DNA from: Strigamia acuminata | Lineage: Eukaryota > Arthropoda > Chilopoda > Geophilomorpha > Linotaeniidae | Assembly (NCBI GenBank): GCA_949358305.1 | Contig: OX442314.1 | Span: 57,421,369 to 57,485,368, forward strand | DNA length: 64,000 nt | Direction: 5' to 3' | Part shown: positions 21,771 through 33,671 of the stretch, one piece after another | Numbering within the stretch: position 1 is the stretch's first letter | Layout of the letters: each line of letters begins with the position of its first letter | Notes under the pieces: model-generated | Told to the model about the DNA's origin: nothing | The model's input: only the letters and a program-made list of their open reading frames with translations | Database searches by the model: none | Program-made: the position numbers and the translations under genes

Positions 21771-24671
21771 ATGGCGACGCCAATGCAAATTGTAAAACGA
21801 CAGCGAGGTCGACCAAGCACTCAGAAACGAGCAGCGACGGTTTTGCCGGCTCTCGAGCCTGAAATGCTTATGGAAAAAATTATTTCTGAAGAAATAACAC
21901 CAGTTCCAGATCCGAATCAACTTAAGGATGCTGAAAATGAAGTTGCTCGAGCCCTAAGCGCATCAAGTGCGAGTTCTAACGAACAAGAACTCCCGCCACT
22001 TCCACTGGAGGAAGTGGAAAATACGTTACGTGAAATGGAAAGTGAATCGTCTCACGAATCACCTCCTCGCATGACCATGTTGGATGCTTTGAGAAATCAA
22101 GCACGCCAGGATGGCGCCCAAATAACGGACGACATGACGGTGGAAGAGATTCATCGCGCCATGATACGACTTCACACTGACCGCGCCGTTTCAGATTTAA
22201 AATTTGAAATGGAACGGAAAGAAGCCGAGCTTCAACAACAAAAAGCGGAGGTTGAGCTCCAACACATGGAACTCAATCGACAAAATGAGGAATTTCTAGC
22301 CCAAAAAGCTAGAGAATACAGACTAAAAGGTGAAGTGGAAGATCTTTCTAAAATGAATGTTAGAAATGAACTTTCAATTCGCTCACACCAAGAGGCGCGA
22401 AAACAACTCGAACTTACCAAAAGTAAGTTAGAGCTGAAAAATAAAGAATTGATTGATTTGGCAGATCACTACCAACGCAATCATAATCAATTAGTAAGAT
22501 ATGCTGCTGAATTAGACACCCGTGCTAAAACACAGCGTACTCGCGAAAGTCGAATAGCTAGGCGAGAAGACGAGATTTTCCACTCGCTGGATCAACCCAG
22601 TACGAGCGGACAAGTCAAGTTTAGCAACCCTGCTGACCAATCACCACCCGTAGAAGCGGACAATCAACTAAGAAAGAATGAAATTCTCAGAGCTGATTTG
22701 TTACGCGCTCAAGAAGAGCTTGCAGAAATGAAAGATCGTTTGCAAGCAAGAAATTATACTGAACAAATGGTACGACCTGAATTAGTGGCACCAACTGTTC
22801 CTATTTTGACTCCCGAAACAATAACAATTTCTGTTGTTTCTGAGTTAAGTAGCCAATCTGGATTATCGAGTGATGACGACCAACGTTCGCGTCGCCGCCA
22901 TCGCTCAAAAAGAAAACGTCCTTCAGATTCCGAGGAACGGAGAGCTGATCGCAATCCGCTCCCAGGTAATCGAAATCCTATTTTTCACAACAGTGATCGA
23001 CTGTTAGGAATGGTAGACGACCGAAATAGGCAACATGAAACTGGTGTTCATGCTGCCAGAACGATACCGATTGCTGCGCAACAACAAGACTCGTCGAAAA
23101 GAAGTCGACGAGACACGAATCCAGCACGCGAACCACCCGACGGACATGAAAGCCCGCCAGGTGGGGGTCAGTATAGGAGAAATCCACCAGATGGAGGAAA
23201 TCCAGATGGACATGGAGATGGACCACCTGGAGGTGGACGCCGACCGCCAGACGATGGTGACGGCGACCCACCCGACCCACCTGAAACGCCACATTTCAAC
23301 ACGCCTTCAAATTCACAATCTGATTCAAGGTCGGATTCTGATGTGAATGCGCAACAAGAACGCGATAATCGACATCGATCTCATCGACGTCGACATCGAG
23401 GCCATTCTTCTCGGCGTAATACACATTATTACACTGCTGAAGAAATTGATCGATTATTAGCTGATCGTCGATCTGCTGATCGATCTGACGCTACTGCCGA
23501 TAATGCTGACATCGCATTACGACAGAAAATTGCACAATACACTGCCAACAACTGGACTCACGATCTAGTTGATGAAAGAACTATTAGATGGGATCACATT
23601 AAACCCGCTTTATTCGATGGAGAATGGGAAGCTGGATCCACTCTTTTAGATGAAGTTTTACGAATTTCAAGGTTGAATGGCATTGCATGTCACACTGCTT
23701 TGAAAAGAGTAGTACCAAAAGCTCTTATAGACCGAGCTGAGAAATGGTTTTATTCTAAACAATTTCAAAATTGGAACCACTTTGTAGAGGAATTTATGAC
23801 TGAATATGGAGAGTCAAGTGAAGACTTACTACAAATGTGGGATAATCTTTCTCAAAATAAAGGCGAAAGTCTTCGCTCTTATTTAAGAAGGACTGAAGAT
23901 TTATTGGTAACTCTCCCTTATACGATGGGAGACGCAGCCATTGATCGTCAATTCCGTCAAGGATTGACAGATTATTCAAAAAATGTTCTACTGTCAGTAC
24001 GAGCACCTTATCCGGGTGGTTTCGCTGAATTAGCCAAATTTATGCGAGCCAATCAGATAAGGATTGACGAAAATTACAAAGCTTACTTACCAGCTGATGA
24101 AAAGGTTGCGTACGCTAAGCGACAGCAAAGGAGAAAGGAATTGGCAAAAGACACACGTTTTGCTAATACCCCTCTTTTGCAACCCCCAAAACGAGGAGAT
24201 TTTTTGGCAGAGACTGCTAAGGAATCTAAAAAGGGATCGGATGGGAAAAATCCACATCCAACCCCTAAAGCTCACTTAGCCGAAGTGACAGAAATGGAAA
24301 CTGCTTCTGAACCAGAGAAATCTGACTCGGAACCAGAAAGTGAGGCTGCAGCTGCTTTATTAGCCCGTAATAACGCAGTAGCTCGAAAATTTGGACCAAA
24401 GATGGCGCCTAAAAACGTTACTTTTGGTTCACCAAAGACAGACGCGCTCAGTAGATCGAAGTCGCCGACCACTAAAAAGGACGAAGCCAAACGTTCAAGT
24501 TCGCCTTCGCCAAAAGTCGCTAAATCGCCCGCTACTGATCCATGTAACATCTGCAAAAAATTGGGACATTGGGCTAAAGAATGTCCTGATAGGAAAACGA
24601 GCAAAGACAAGATTTTGGAAGAGTTCGAAAAATCGATGAAATCAATCGGCGAACTTCTAAAAAACTTGTAA
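21771..24671 (+). CDS. gag: Gag polyprotein of element 2
   Basis: 966 residues from ATG 21771. The N-terminus KRQRGRPSTQKR carries an RGRP core flanked by basic residues, as in AT-hooks (minor-groove DNA binding; family knowledge). A Glu/Gln/Lys-rich coiled-coil region follows (about 125-270), then basic Ser/Arg segments and a Gly/Pro/Asp-rich linker (about 450-520). The capsid-like region is at about 590-780 (NNWTHDLVDERTIRWDHIKP and GESSEDLLQMWDNLSQNKGE). The zinc knuckle is CNICKKLGHWAKEC (about 924-937). The frame is uninterrupted. It ends LLKNL at the slippery site. Confidence 0.93.
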   Translation: MATPMQIVKRQRGRPSTQKRAATVLPALEPEMLMEKIISEEITPVPDPNQLKDAENEVARALSASSASSNEQELPPLPLEEVENTLREMESESSHESPPRMTMLDALRNQARQDGAQITDDMTVEEIHRAMIRLHTDRAVSDLKFEMERKEAELQQQKAEVELQHMELNRQNEEFLAQKAREYRLKGEVEDLSKMNVRNELSIRSHQEARKQLELTKSKLELKNKELIDLADHYQRNHNQLVRYAAELDTRAKTQRTRESRIARREDEIFHSLDQPSTSGQVKFSNPADQSPPVEADNQLRKNEILRADLLRAQEELAEMKDRLQARNYTEQMVRPELVAPTVPILTPETITISVVSELSSQSGLSSDDDQRSRRRHRSKRKRPSDSEERRADRNPLPGNRNPIFHNSDRLLGMVDDRNRQHETGVHAARTIPIAAQQQDSSKRSRRDTNPAREPPDGHESPPGGGQYRRNPPDGGNPDGHGDGPPGGGRRPPDDGDGDPPDPPETPHFNTPSNSQSDSRSDSDVNAQQERDNRHRSHRRRHRGHSSRRNTHYYTAEEIDRLLADRRSADRSDATADNADIALRQKIAQYTANNWTHDLVDERTIRWDHIKPALFDGEWEAGSTLLDEVLRISRLNGIACHTALKRVVPKALIDRAEKWFYSKQFQNWNHFVEEFMTEYGESSEDLLQMWDNLSQNKGESLRSYLRRTEDLLVTLPYTMGDAAIDRQFRQGLTDYSKNVLLSVRAPYPGGFAELAKFMRANQIRIDENYKAYLPADEKVAYAKRQQRRKELAKDTRFANTPLLQPPKRGDFLAETAKESKKGSDGKNPHPTPKAHLAEVTEMETASEPEKSDSEPESEAAAALLARNNAVARKFGPKMAPKNVTFGSPKTDALSRSKSPTTKKDEAKRSSSPSPKVAKSPATDPCNICKKLGHWAKECPDRKTSKDKILEEFEKSMKSIGELLKNL

Positions 24672-24700
24672 GCGCGCATCCAGACGGTCTAGTGGATGCG
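24659..24700 (+). promoter_or_regulatory. Gag-pol -1 frameshift signal of element 2
   Basis: A AAA AAC at 24659-24665 in the gag frame, two codons before the gag stop. Nine nt later CGCATCCA (24675-24682) pairs perfectly with TGGATGCG (24693-24700) across a 10-nt loop GACGGTCTAG. Element 3 has the same arrangement with a different stem and a shared GGTCTAG in the loop. Confidence 0.85.
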
Positions 24701-27700
24701 ACGCCTAACGCCTCGGAAAACGAACTAACACCATCTCAGATTTTAGATGAATTTTTAAATACTCAGATTAAACTAGAAATTGAAAATAATTTGCAATTTC
24801 CAAAAATTGATGTTTCCAGTTTAAAGCTTGTGCTGCAAAATGAAAACATCACTGAAGAATTTTTTAAAGAAAAAGTTCAACAATTAAAAGTTGATTGGGA
24901 ATCTAAAATGAAAGATGCTGTTACTTTACTAGATGAAAAAACTAGGCCAACACCTGAAATCATTGAAAGGTCAGATAAAATTGATTTACCTGGTCTTGAT
25001 GAATGTATTGAAAAATTAATGGCTACAACGCTAGTCACTAATGATTTATTGGACGAATTACCATTGGATCCGCCGATAGAAATTAAACCACCGCGACGTT
25101 TTAAATGCAAGTATGCGGACATACCAAACAGCAATGATTTGCCGACGATTCGATTGCAGACGGCAAACGGTATGATAACAGGGATGTTAGACTCTGGAGC
25201 TAATCGAAGCTTCATGGCCTACTCCGTAGTAATTTCGCTGAAACTGGAAGATGAAATTCGACCAATTGGACCGGATGTGAGAGTTACGACTGCTTCAGAA
25301 GATGTAGTCCCTGAAGGAACTCTCCTACTTTCTTTTGCGTAGACACACGAGATGTTAAGTCATCCATTCATAATTTTAAGAAATAAATATCCTATTATTT
25401 TATTAGGATGTGATTTCATGAATCGACTCAATATTCAACCAAATCCTAAGACCATGTCTTGGAATTTTGTCAAGTCTTTGAAAGAAGATTTACCTTTTGT
25501 TCCTCAAGCAATTCTTGATCGTTATCAAGAGTTCCTTGATCCACCCGAAGAAATCATGAAAAGCGACTTTATTAAAGTAAATCACATGAAAGCTGGTTCC
25601 GCCACTGCATGTCAAGCTAAAGTTGCCGATGAAGAAAATATAGTACAAAGACTTGTTAGCGACGCTAATTTGTCAATGGAAAATAATTTAATGCTTGAAA
25701 AAGTATTAAAGAAACATGAAAAGATTTTATCACGCCGACCAGGTAGAACACACCTCGTTAGGCATGAAATTAAACTGGACACTAAAGTTCCAATTTGAGT
25801 TCCGTTTAAAAGCGTAAATCCACAGAAACGTGAAATTATCCGTCAAATCTGTCAAGATATGTTGGATAATGGGTACGTTGAACAAGCCACTGGAGACTAT
25901 GGGATGCGAATAGTTCTAGTGATGCGTCCGGATTGTGATCCGAGACTCTGCATTGATTTTAGACCACTCAATGCACATACATTATACGACCCTCCTCAAA
26001 TGCCCAGCATTGAGGAAATCTTGCGAGAACTCGGAAGATTTGAATGGGTCACAACGATAGATTTGTCAAAAGGCTATTGGCAGATAGAGGTTCATCCGAA
26101 CGACCGTGCTAAAACTGCGTTTTGGAGCCCTTTGGGTCGACTACAATTTCGAGTCATGCCCTTTGGCCTCGTAAATGCGCCGTCAACTTTTCAAAAGTTG
26201 ATAGAAAAAATTTTGGGGGACGCCTATCGAAAATTCGCATGGGCATACCTCGATGATATAATTATTATATCAAAAAATTTTGAAGAACACATGATTCATC
26301 TGGAAGAAATTCTGAGTAAACTTGAAAATGCAAATCTTCATGTTCATCCAGAAAAATCGAAATTTGGCAGAAAAGAATTAACTTTTCTTGGCTACAAGTT
26401 AAGTGTTCACGGAGTTAGTGTCGACCCTAAAAAAGTCGCCGCCATTAAAGAAATGCCAGCTCCTTCAAATTTGAAAGAGTTGCAAAGATTTTTGGGAATG
26501 GTGAACTTTTTTCACCGATTACTCAAGAATCTAGCAGTCATGACAGAACCTCTACGTCCTTTACTCAAAAAGGATGTGGAATTTATTTGGTCGGAAATTC
26601 ATCAAGAAGCTTTTGATCAAATAAAAGATGCTTTAACAAATGCAGAAACAATGGCCATGCCTGATTTGACAGAACCATTTATTGTGCATACCAACGCTAG
26701 CAGGAAAGGACTAGGCGCCGCGCTTATGCAAATGAGGGAAATCGATGATCAAAATATCGAAGTGCCTTGTGTTTATGCCAGCAGAAGTTTGCAACCTGCT
26801 GAGATAAATTACAGCGCCACAGAATTAGAATGCCTTGCGGTAATCTGGGCATTACGTAAATTTCGACATTATCTGGAATTTACCACATTCATAGTTAGGA
26901 CTGACCATCAAGCACTAAAATGGTTGATGCAGTTAGACGAACCTGCCGGAAGGTTAGCGCGTTGGCAAATGGAGCTGATGCGCTACTCTTTCGAAATACA
27001 ATATATTAAAGGTCCACTAAATGTTTTAGCGGATGCTTTATCCAGATCACCGATTGATAAACCGGAAAATCCTGAAGATGATGGAGATAATGACGAATTA
27101 TTATCTTATTGTCCATCACCACAACGAAATTGGAAAATGGGAAAATTCCATGAGCTTCCTGTCTCCACATTAGAGGAAAAGGAAGATCACGAATTCGTCA
27201 ACTATTGGACTAAAATTTATGACCCCTCTGAAGAATCAGATGACGGCATAAGAGCGCAAATTTCAAGGAAATTTCAAATTCCTTCGTCAAATGTTTTAAT
27301 AAAAGCATTTGTCGCCAAAATTGTAGAGCGTCTTGATTGTGAACCCCCTACAAGGGAAGACATAATCAAGGCCCAAAAAGAAGATAAAATTTGCCAATTA
27401 ATGCGTAATTTTTTAAACTATAATCAATTTCCGCCTGACGTCACAACGCGACTCCAGAGGAAACAATATAGAAAACACGCAACCACCTTCTTAATTGAAG
27501 ATGACTTATTAATGCAATTTCATCCCACAATGTCTGATGAATTGGGGGAGGATGGGAGAGCACTCAAAGTTTTTGTACCTCAGACATTGAAGTATAAAAT
27601 TATTTGGCTAATGCATGGCCACCCACTTTCTGGCCACCCAGGAATTGCAAGGACTCTTTATTGAGCACGCCGAATTTATACCTGGAAAGGCATGAAATCG

Positions 27701-29140
27701 GACATTACGAGATTCATTCGACATTGCGAGCGTTGTCAAGCTTGCAAACCTCGAACGAAAGGACAAATTGAAGCAGCGCAAATGGGTCCTTACAGCCCAT
27801 TTGACTGTCTAAGTGTTGATTTGACCGGCCCGAAACCTCGGACGCGCAAAAACAACACACATATTTTAGTCATACTTGACGTGGCAACTCATTGGCCAGA
27901 ATTATATCCAATGTGTAACCCCACTGCCGGAAAAGTAGCAAATTGCATTTATCACCTTTCCATGAGCATGGGATTCCCTCGTAAAATTATTTCTGACAAC
28001 GGCCCGCAATTTCGTGCCCAAGTCTTTAAAAAATTTTGTGAAAAGTTCAAGATGGTTCCAACACCAACTTCAACGTATCACCCACAAGCTAACCCGGTTG
28101 AAAGGGTTAACCGTGACATCAAATATTTGGTTGCAATTTATTCATCTGTTCATTCCAAATGGGACGAATATTTGCGTGAATTTGCATTTAGTTTGAGAAC
28201 TACGGTGACGAGAGGAAGAGACTTCTCTCCCGCATTTCTTAACTTTTTTCGCGAACTCAGAGTACCTTGGGATCCAAGAATACCTGAAGGAATTTTGGTC
28301 GTAGATCCAAAAAACCCACATTTATACGTGCAAAAATTAGAAGCCGTTATCGCCGAAACATATCAGCACATGATGTCGCACGTGTTAGATTTGCGTAGAC
28401 GAGTTAATCTTAAAAATGAAGGTGAGAAGTTCTCCAATTTTAAATTAAACGATTTAGTTTGGAGAGATTCTCATGTTTTGTCGAGCGCTGCCCGCGGCAT
28501 TGCAGCTGGCATCGCTGATAAAAGAACAGGACCTTATGTAATAACCAAAGTATTACAGGGAGGTTCGGTAGAATTGAGAAAGCTAGAGAATAACGAAATA
28601 TTTCCAGCTGTCCATTCGTCTGAATTAACTCCGTATTTCCCGAGTTTCGACCAGGAAGTATGGTTAGAAGGCGAAGAAGTCGGTCAAAAGACTGAAAATA
28701 TAATTAATACGTTAGATGACGATGAATTAAAGAAAATACCTATCGATAATTCATCCAAACCACAAATGGAGTCAGACCTCGTGAATAACGACGTTGAGCT
28801 TCGTGACAGTTTCAAAAAACTTGAAATTGCTAAAAAATTAAATAAAAAGGTGTTTTTAGAAAAGAAACAAAAAACATCTGAAATAAAAGACTCATCTGAC
28901 TCAGTCTCCGATGACAATGAAGACGGCGATTTAAATACAATAAATCCCTCGCCGACAAAGAGATATAATCTTCGGACTCGTAAACCGAGAGGAAAAAACA
29001 ACATGTGTCTTCTCCCCTCGATAACCTCGAGATCCAGGGATCAGCCGTATGACGTAAGGAGCAATTCCTCAAGCCATACTCAAACCAATCAAACAGTAAG
29101 ATTGGATGACGTCACTAACAGCGACGTTACCCAAACGTAA
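24659..29140 (+). pseudogene. pol: pol of element 2, one frame with three nonsense codons
   Basis: Protease (MLDSGANRSFM, about 25190), RT (MPFGLVNAPSTFQ, AYLDD), RNase H, integrase with an HHCC zinc motif (HGHPLSGHPG to CERCQACKP), DDE core (D in SVDLTGPKP, D in ISDNGPQF, E in NPVERVNRD) and a GPY module (RTGPYVITK). Stops are TAG 25340-25342 (Trp in element 3), TGA 25796-25798 and TGA 27662-27664 (both Arg in element 3). The first RNase H aspartate is Asn (HTNAS, codon 26693-26695). All four changes are G-to-A or C-to-T, three in a CpG context. The rest of the frame is well kept, so inactivation was recent. Confidence 0.92.
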
Positions 29141-29264
29141 CTTCCGGTATTTGAACTGATCACTTCGCGTCTGAGTTCACTTCGATCTCACACGTGTGCT
29201 AAGTGCTCATCCCCAAAAAACCAAAAGCGAAACAACTGGATTATTTCAACGGGATTCTTCAATT

Positions 29265-29342
29265 GTAAGTAGTTTTTTCTTTGGAATTTTCCAAGGAAAA
29301 ACTAATAAATTAATTTTCGTTTTTCTTTTCCATTTGGATTAG
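29265..29342 (+). other. Predicted leader intron upstream of ORF3, element 2
   Basis: Consensus donor GTAAGT at 29265 and a pyrimidine-rich acceptor ending AG at 29341-29342, 8 nt before the ORF3 ATG. Element 3 has the same arrangement, which supports a spliced ORF3 mRNA. The acceptor may in practice pair with a donor further 5'. Confidence 0.5.
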
Positions 29343-29350
29343 TCGTTCAA

Positions 29351-31978
29351 ATGGAAGGAGAGGAACCGAAAGAAGGAAGCGAAGCCGGCGCCAACAGCCT
29401 CGAATTAGAAACAAATTCGACGCTGCTGGGTTCCGCAAATACTTCGAACACATCTGTGGATGTCACCGAAGAGTCCGCCGAAGCGTCCGCCGAAGCTCAA
29501 GCCGCTCTGGCCGACGCTGCTGCCTGTTTGCCAGTCACGCCGCCCCAGCCCCGACTACGAGGAGGCCTATTCGCCGATCCAAACGGCGAAACTCGTGCAC
29601 AGAGACACGACCGGGTAAATAATTTAAAATAAAATTACCTTTCAGTCATGAAAAGTAATTAAAAGTGCATTTTCACTCAGAAAAAGCGAAAAGTTCGTTG
29701 GTAACGCCTTCGCAAGAAGGCGCCGCCATTATTATCATCAGATGGCGCTGTGTCTCGTTTTTGAGGCGTTGCTACGGTAACGCTCCAACATTGAAACATA
29801 GCCGTCGGAAACAACGTTTTTCACGATTTTTCAAATATTTTGAAAAATTTAACGAATCTAAACCGTCGAATGAAATCTCGCCCGTGATTTTATTCACTGA
29901 AAATTCGGAAATAATTATCTTACACGAAAAAATGGATTTTAATTATTTCTTCGAATATTTTACAGATCATCCAGCTTCGGGAGACGCATCTCGAACTGCA
30001 CCCCGATGTTCCGACAGCTCCTGGTGTCTGGCGACACGCTTTGCCACCGGAGATCATAAAGTCTAAAGGACGATTGACGTTTTGGGCGGCCCGCCACAAA
30101 TTCTCCAAAGCTTTAAACAAGCGATGGGGAACGAAGTTTCGGATCGCCTATTTAATCGATGGATTCGGTCATCGCGACGCCCTCGAGTGGGCAATGAAGC
30201 GCGACACCTTCGGACCGACATGCCAATCGGAGATGCATCAACTAGCCATGGGCGGATGTTTCCATGCTGATTTCGTGCCAAACCCGTATCCAGAGCCCGA
30301 GCCCCGGGTACAGGTCGCTTCCACCATCCACGTGGTGCCACCGCGCTCCACGTCGAGGTCACGATCATCGAGGTCGCCCTACAGTAGCCGTCGCTCCTCC
30401 CCAACACAGTCGTCGGGGGAAGGCGCCATTGGAGGGTTACCTCCACTCCAGAAGGCTCGTCATCGCTCACATCACCGACGCGAGTCGACGCCGCCAAAAA
30501 GACATTCGAAGTCCGTGTCGAGACCCACATGCCGAAGCCGACCTCGAGTGCAATCGCGCCAATCTTCCACGAGGAGTTCACTCTCGTCGCGTGAAGAAAG
30601 GTCCAACGCTTCACAGCTTAGCGCTTCCTCCTCCGGCCGGATTGACTGGTCGGACGAGATAGCGAAAGAAGATCGACGCATCGCCGCATTGCAAGCCGGT
30701 CAAGGAGACGTCAACACCTCTTTGCCGTTCGCTTGCCGTCCAGTCACCAGCGACATGCGACCAGACCCATCGGTGCCCGTGCCACAAGTGACATCGGTCA
30801 TCCGTTTTGAGGGATACGTCTCTCAAGAACCATTTCCCGCACAGGAGTGCGCTGATCTCTGGAGGCGATTCTCATCGTTTCCCGAGACAGCCCAAACGAT
30901 GTACCTCGCGCATCTGGACGAATACCAGCTCGCTCAGATCCGCGAAGGTGAGAAGGAATGGCAATGGCTTGCCAGAGAGCTTGCGTCGTGCAAGTCCGAC
31001 AAGCAACTGCAACGGACGCTGCAGAGGATGAACAGGAAATTGTCGGAGGGACTTCTTCGAATCCTGTTCCAAGGAGTCTTTCCCGACCCACAGATTGCTC
31101 TGGCGGCCGCCACTCGATTGTGGACCGTGCCGTTAGGGCTTCCACGAGCTTTGCTGGACGATTGGGAGTCAGTTCGCCCCGATCCTCCAACGATGCTCGC
31201 CGAATTGACGCAACAAGCCGAGGCGACTGGCGAAACTCCGGCTGGATCCGCCATTCGACTACGGCAGGAATGGGCTACGCTGAAGCAGCGACGCGCGGCG
31301 GAACGTGCTACCGCCCGTCCCGCTGGCGCACCACCGTCATCCGCAGCTCCACTCCACGCTGCTATCACGGCAACGTCGAGTGTTTCCCGTGCAACCGAGG
31401 CACCGAGTTGCGACATCTCGTCTCCAATGGAGTGGCTCGACAGCGACGATCGCGAGTTCGTCGTGCCTGTGGCCAGCGGTGCCAGACCAAAGACGCGCAC
31501 CCCGGCTTCGCGCAGATCCAGATCCCTCTCGATCTGCAAGAAGTCGCCGCCACCGCCGCCTCCTCCAAAGGATTCGCCGCCGAGAGATAGGGGATCGAAA
31601 ATGGCCACCTACCTCACCGCCTATCAACGTTTGCGCTCTTTATACGCTTTTTGCTACATAACGAGCGCGACGAAAACGATTCTCCAGAACAGCGAGGATT
31701 TATGCAACCGAGTCCTCGCGTGGCTGGAGAACCACATCAAAGAACAACAGCCGTGGATCCTGCATCAACGCCTGGTGTTCGCCCGAATTACGCCTCAAGA
31801 CCCGCAGGAGTATTTCGAGATGGGTTTTGGACGAAGGGATGGTGTGGACCGCATCAAGCAAGTGTGGCTCCACATCAACCCTGGCTTCCGGTCAGGACCA
31901 AACGCCGGCCGACCTTTGTGCACCGTCACAGAGCACAAAGATCCAAACGATCATTCGACGGACATGTTGCCTAAATAA
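29351..31978 (+). CDS. Third ORF of element 2 (spliced, about 758 aa, unknown function)
   Basis: Exon 1 is 29351-29614 (88 codons, acidic, Ala/Glu-rich); the predicted intron is 29615-29965 (GTAAAT...TTTACAG, phase 0, with an in-frame stop); exon 2 is 29966-31978. Joining them gives a segment similar to the uninterrupted ORF3 of element 3, for example ALPPEIIKSK against ALPEKIRRLK and ARHKFSKAL against LRHDFSKSAL. After this domain come a Ser/Arg-rich stretch (RSTSRSRSSRSPYSSRRSS), a helical middle (PAQECADLWRRFSSFPETAQ), a polyproline run and a C-terminal domain starting MATYLTAYQRLRSLYAFCYI. I see no signal peptide or membrane anchor, so it is not an obvious Env. Function unknown; nucleic-acid or RNP binding is a guess from the SR region. 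Confidence 0.75.
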
Positions 31979-32138
31979 TTAGGGAACATACCCGTCCATT
32001 AAAAATAATTACTTTTTTATTTTTTATATTGTAATAAAAAAGAATAAATATATATCCTGTTCCATTTTACTTTGAAACCTTGTGTATTTATTCCTATACT
32101 TACCTGTCTCTTTTTGGAAAAGAATAAGATTCTTTCTT

Positions 32139-32152
32139 AAAAGGGGGGGAAG
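32139..32152 (+). other. Polypurine tract of element 2
   Basis: AAAAGGGGGGGAAG directly abuts the 3' LTR and is the expected plus-strand primer. Only AT-rich 3' untranslated DNA lies between ORF3 and the tract. Confidence 0.88.
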
Positions 32153-33218
32153 TGTGGTGACCTCAAATATTCGTATCTGAGTGCCCACCATATTTCCAAA
32201 TTGTCTTATGAACATATCAAACATTCCTATATGTTTTGTTCCAATGTAAATTGAAATAAAACATACATTAATAAAATATAAAAACAAGGCACAATATTAC
32301 TCAAATAATATTGTGTTTCGCAGCAAGTTTTGGCCCAGCAACAGCGTCAACCAATCACGTTGCAGCGTGCATTGCTTTGATGATGCTGCTAGGCGTGTGC
32401 CTGGGCGGAGCATCCCTTCCCCTCGCGCGTGCCCGACTCAATTGTTGCACACGACCCGAAGGCGGCCGTGTGTGATCTCTGTGCAACTCGTCATCTGCGC
32501 AGCTTTTCTGAGCAGATTTAGAAGTGAGCCAAACGGTTTTAGCCCACTCTTCCCGCATTCTTGATTCTGCTTCCAAACCATTCACATCTGTGTCAAACTT
32601 ATGCCAACCATTGCTAAGTGTGATCTGTGATATCTGGAAGAGTTGAGATTCATTGCTGGTCCGTGCCAACTGTACGGAATAGCGCCCTTCTGCTTGAATT
32701 ACTACGCGTAATTTAAGCCATTTCTGTGTGTGAATTGACATTGAGCTTGCTCTGTTAATTTGAAGGCTTTGTGTCGAGTTTAACTCCACAAAGCAATTTG
32801 TGTAAAGACCGATTGTTACGTCGAGCTTGCTCCGTAATAATCGAATCGCTGTGTGCAAGACGTATTCTCGTGTCGAGCGTGCTCCACGAGGATTTTTAGT
32901 ATATTCAGCAACGTATTTTAGCGTCGAGTTTACTCCGCTAAAATCCCGCGCTCACACGACGCCGTCGACGCCATCTTGGAGCCAACGGTCAACTGTGAGT
33001 GTATATTTGAAGAAGAAGCCAGATCGACCCCAAACATTTTGAATAATACCTCCTTTGTATTTTGAACAATTAAAGCTATCTAATTTTTCCTTTACTCTGT
33101 GTAAAATCATTCCCCTAGACAAACATTTGGCCACAGAGTAGAAGTCCTGTACGGCATCTCTACGACGATTGCTTATTGAATTTATATAATTTAATAAGTA
33201 AAAACCCGGATCGCCGCA
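32153..33218 (+). repeat. 3' LTR of element 2 (1066 bp)
   Basis: Same length as the 5' LTR, with about four transitions. It carries the same hairpin array at 32733-32944. It is followed by the target duplication AAAC. Confidence 0.94.
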
Positions 33219-33222
33219 AAAC

Positions 33223-33465
33223 GTTGCTAATAATGGCGGCGAATTTAGTCTCGTTCAGTCTCGTTTTTTCTAACCTTCTCGCGAGATTGAGATTGTTCCG
33301 GATTGGCTGGAAGTAAGCTTGCTGCATTGCGTTACTTCCTACTTCAAAACAAATTTGAAGTAGCTTTTTTGTTACTTTACTGCAAAAACAATCCAACAAT
33401 GCAATGCGCAGCAACATTGCGTTGCGTTACTTCATAGTGTGAACACAAGTGTGAACCAACCTTTA
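33223..33465. mobile_element. Right half of the small DNA transposon
   Basis: Contains GTTACTT and GTGTGAACAC motifs mirrored in the left half and ends AAGTGTGAACCAACCTT plus TA. From 33466 to 33671 I see only AT-rich DNA that may include the 3' UTR of the next gene. Confidence 0.62.
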
Positions 33466-33671
33466 GAGCTATCAGAAACAGGTTGAGTGGATATATACAT
33501 TTAGGTGAAGGAAAATGAATTATCAAATCTACTCCGTATTATATAATTGTCAAAGATTTACAGAGATAGACAACATTCTTACAAAAAATACGTGGACAAG
33601 TGTTTAATTAGTGTCATACTGTATCTAATGGATTATATTTATTCAATATTTAAAAAATTTGAATGCTCTAT

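Larger units (their letters stand above)
20613..33218 (+). mobile_element. Ty3/Gypsy LTR retrotransposon, element 2 (12.6 kb, complete, young, inactivated)
   Basis: Two 1066-bp LTRs differ at only about four positions, all transitions. A perfect 4-bp target duplication AAAC lies at 20609-20612 and 33219-33222. Order: LTR, tRNA-Pro-like PBS, gag, -1 frameshift site, pol with three nonsense codons, leader intron, a third ORF with its own predicted intron, polypurine tract, LTR. It sits inside a small DNA transposon. At 12.6 kb it is large for the family because of the third ORF and long Gag. Confidence 0.95.

Noticed and set aside
29351-31978. ORF3 as an envelope gene (errantivirus-like)
   Set aside because: No signal peptide, furin-like site or membrane anchor; the sequence is SR-rich and helical. 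The position after pol alone is not enough.
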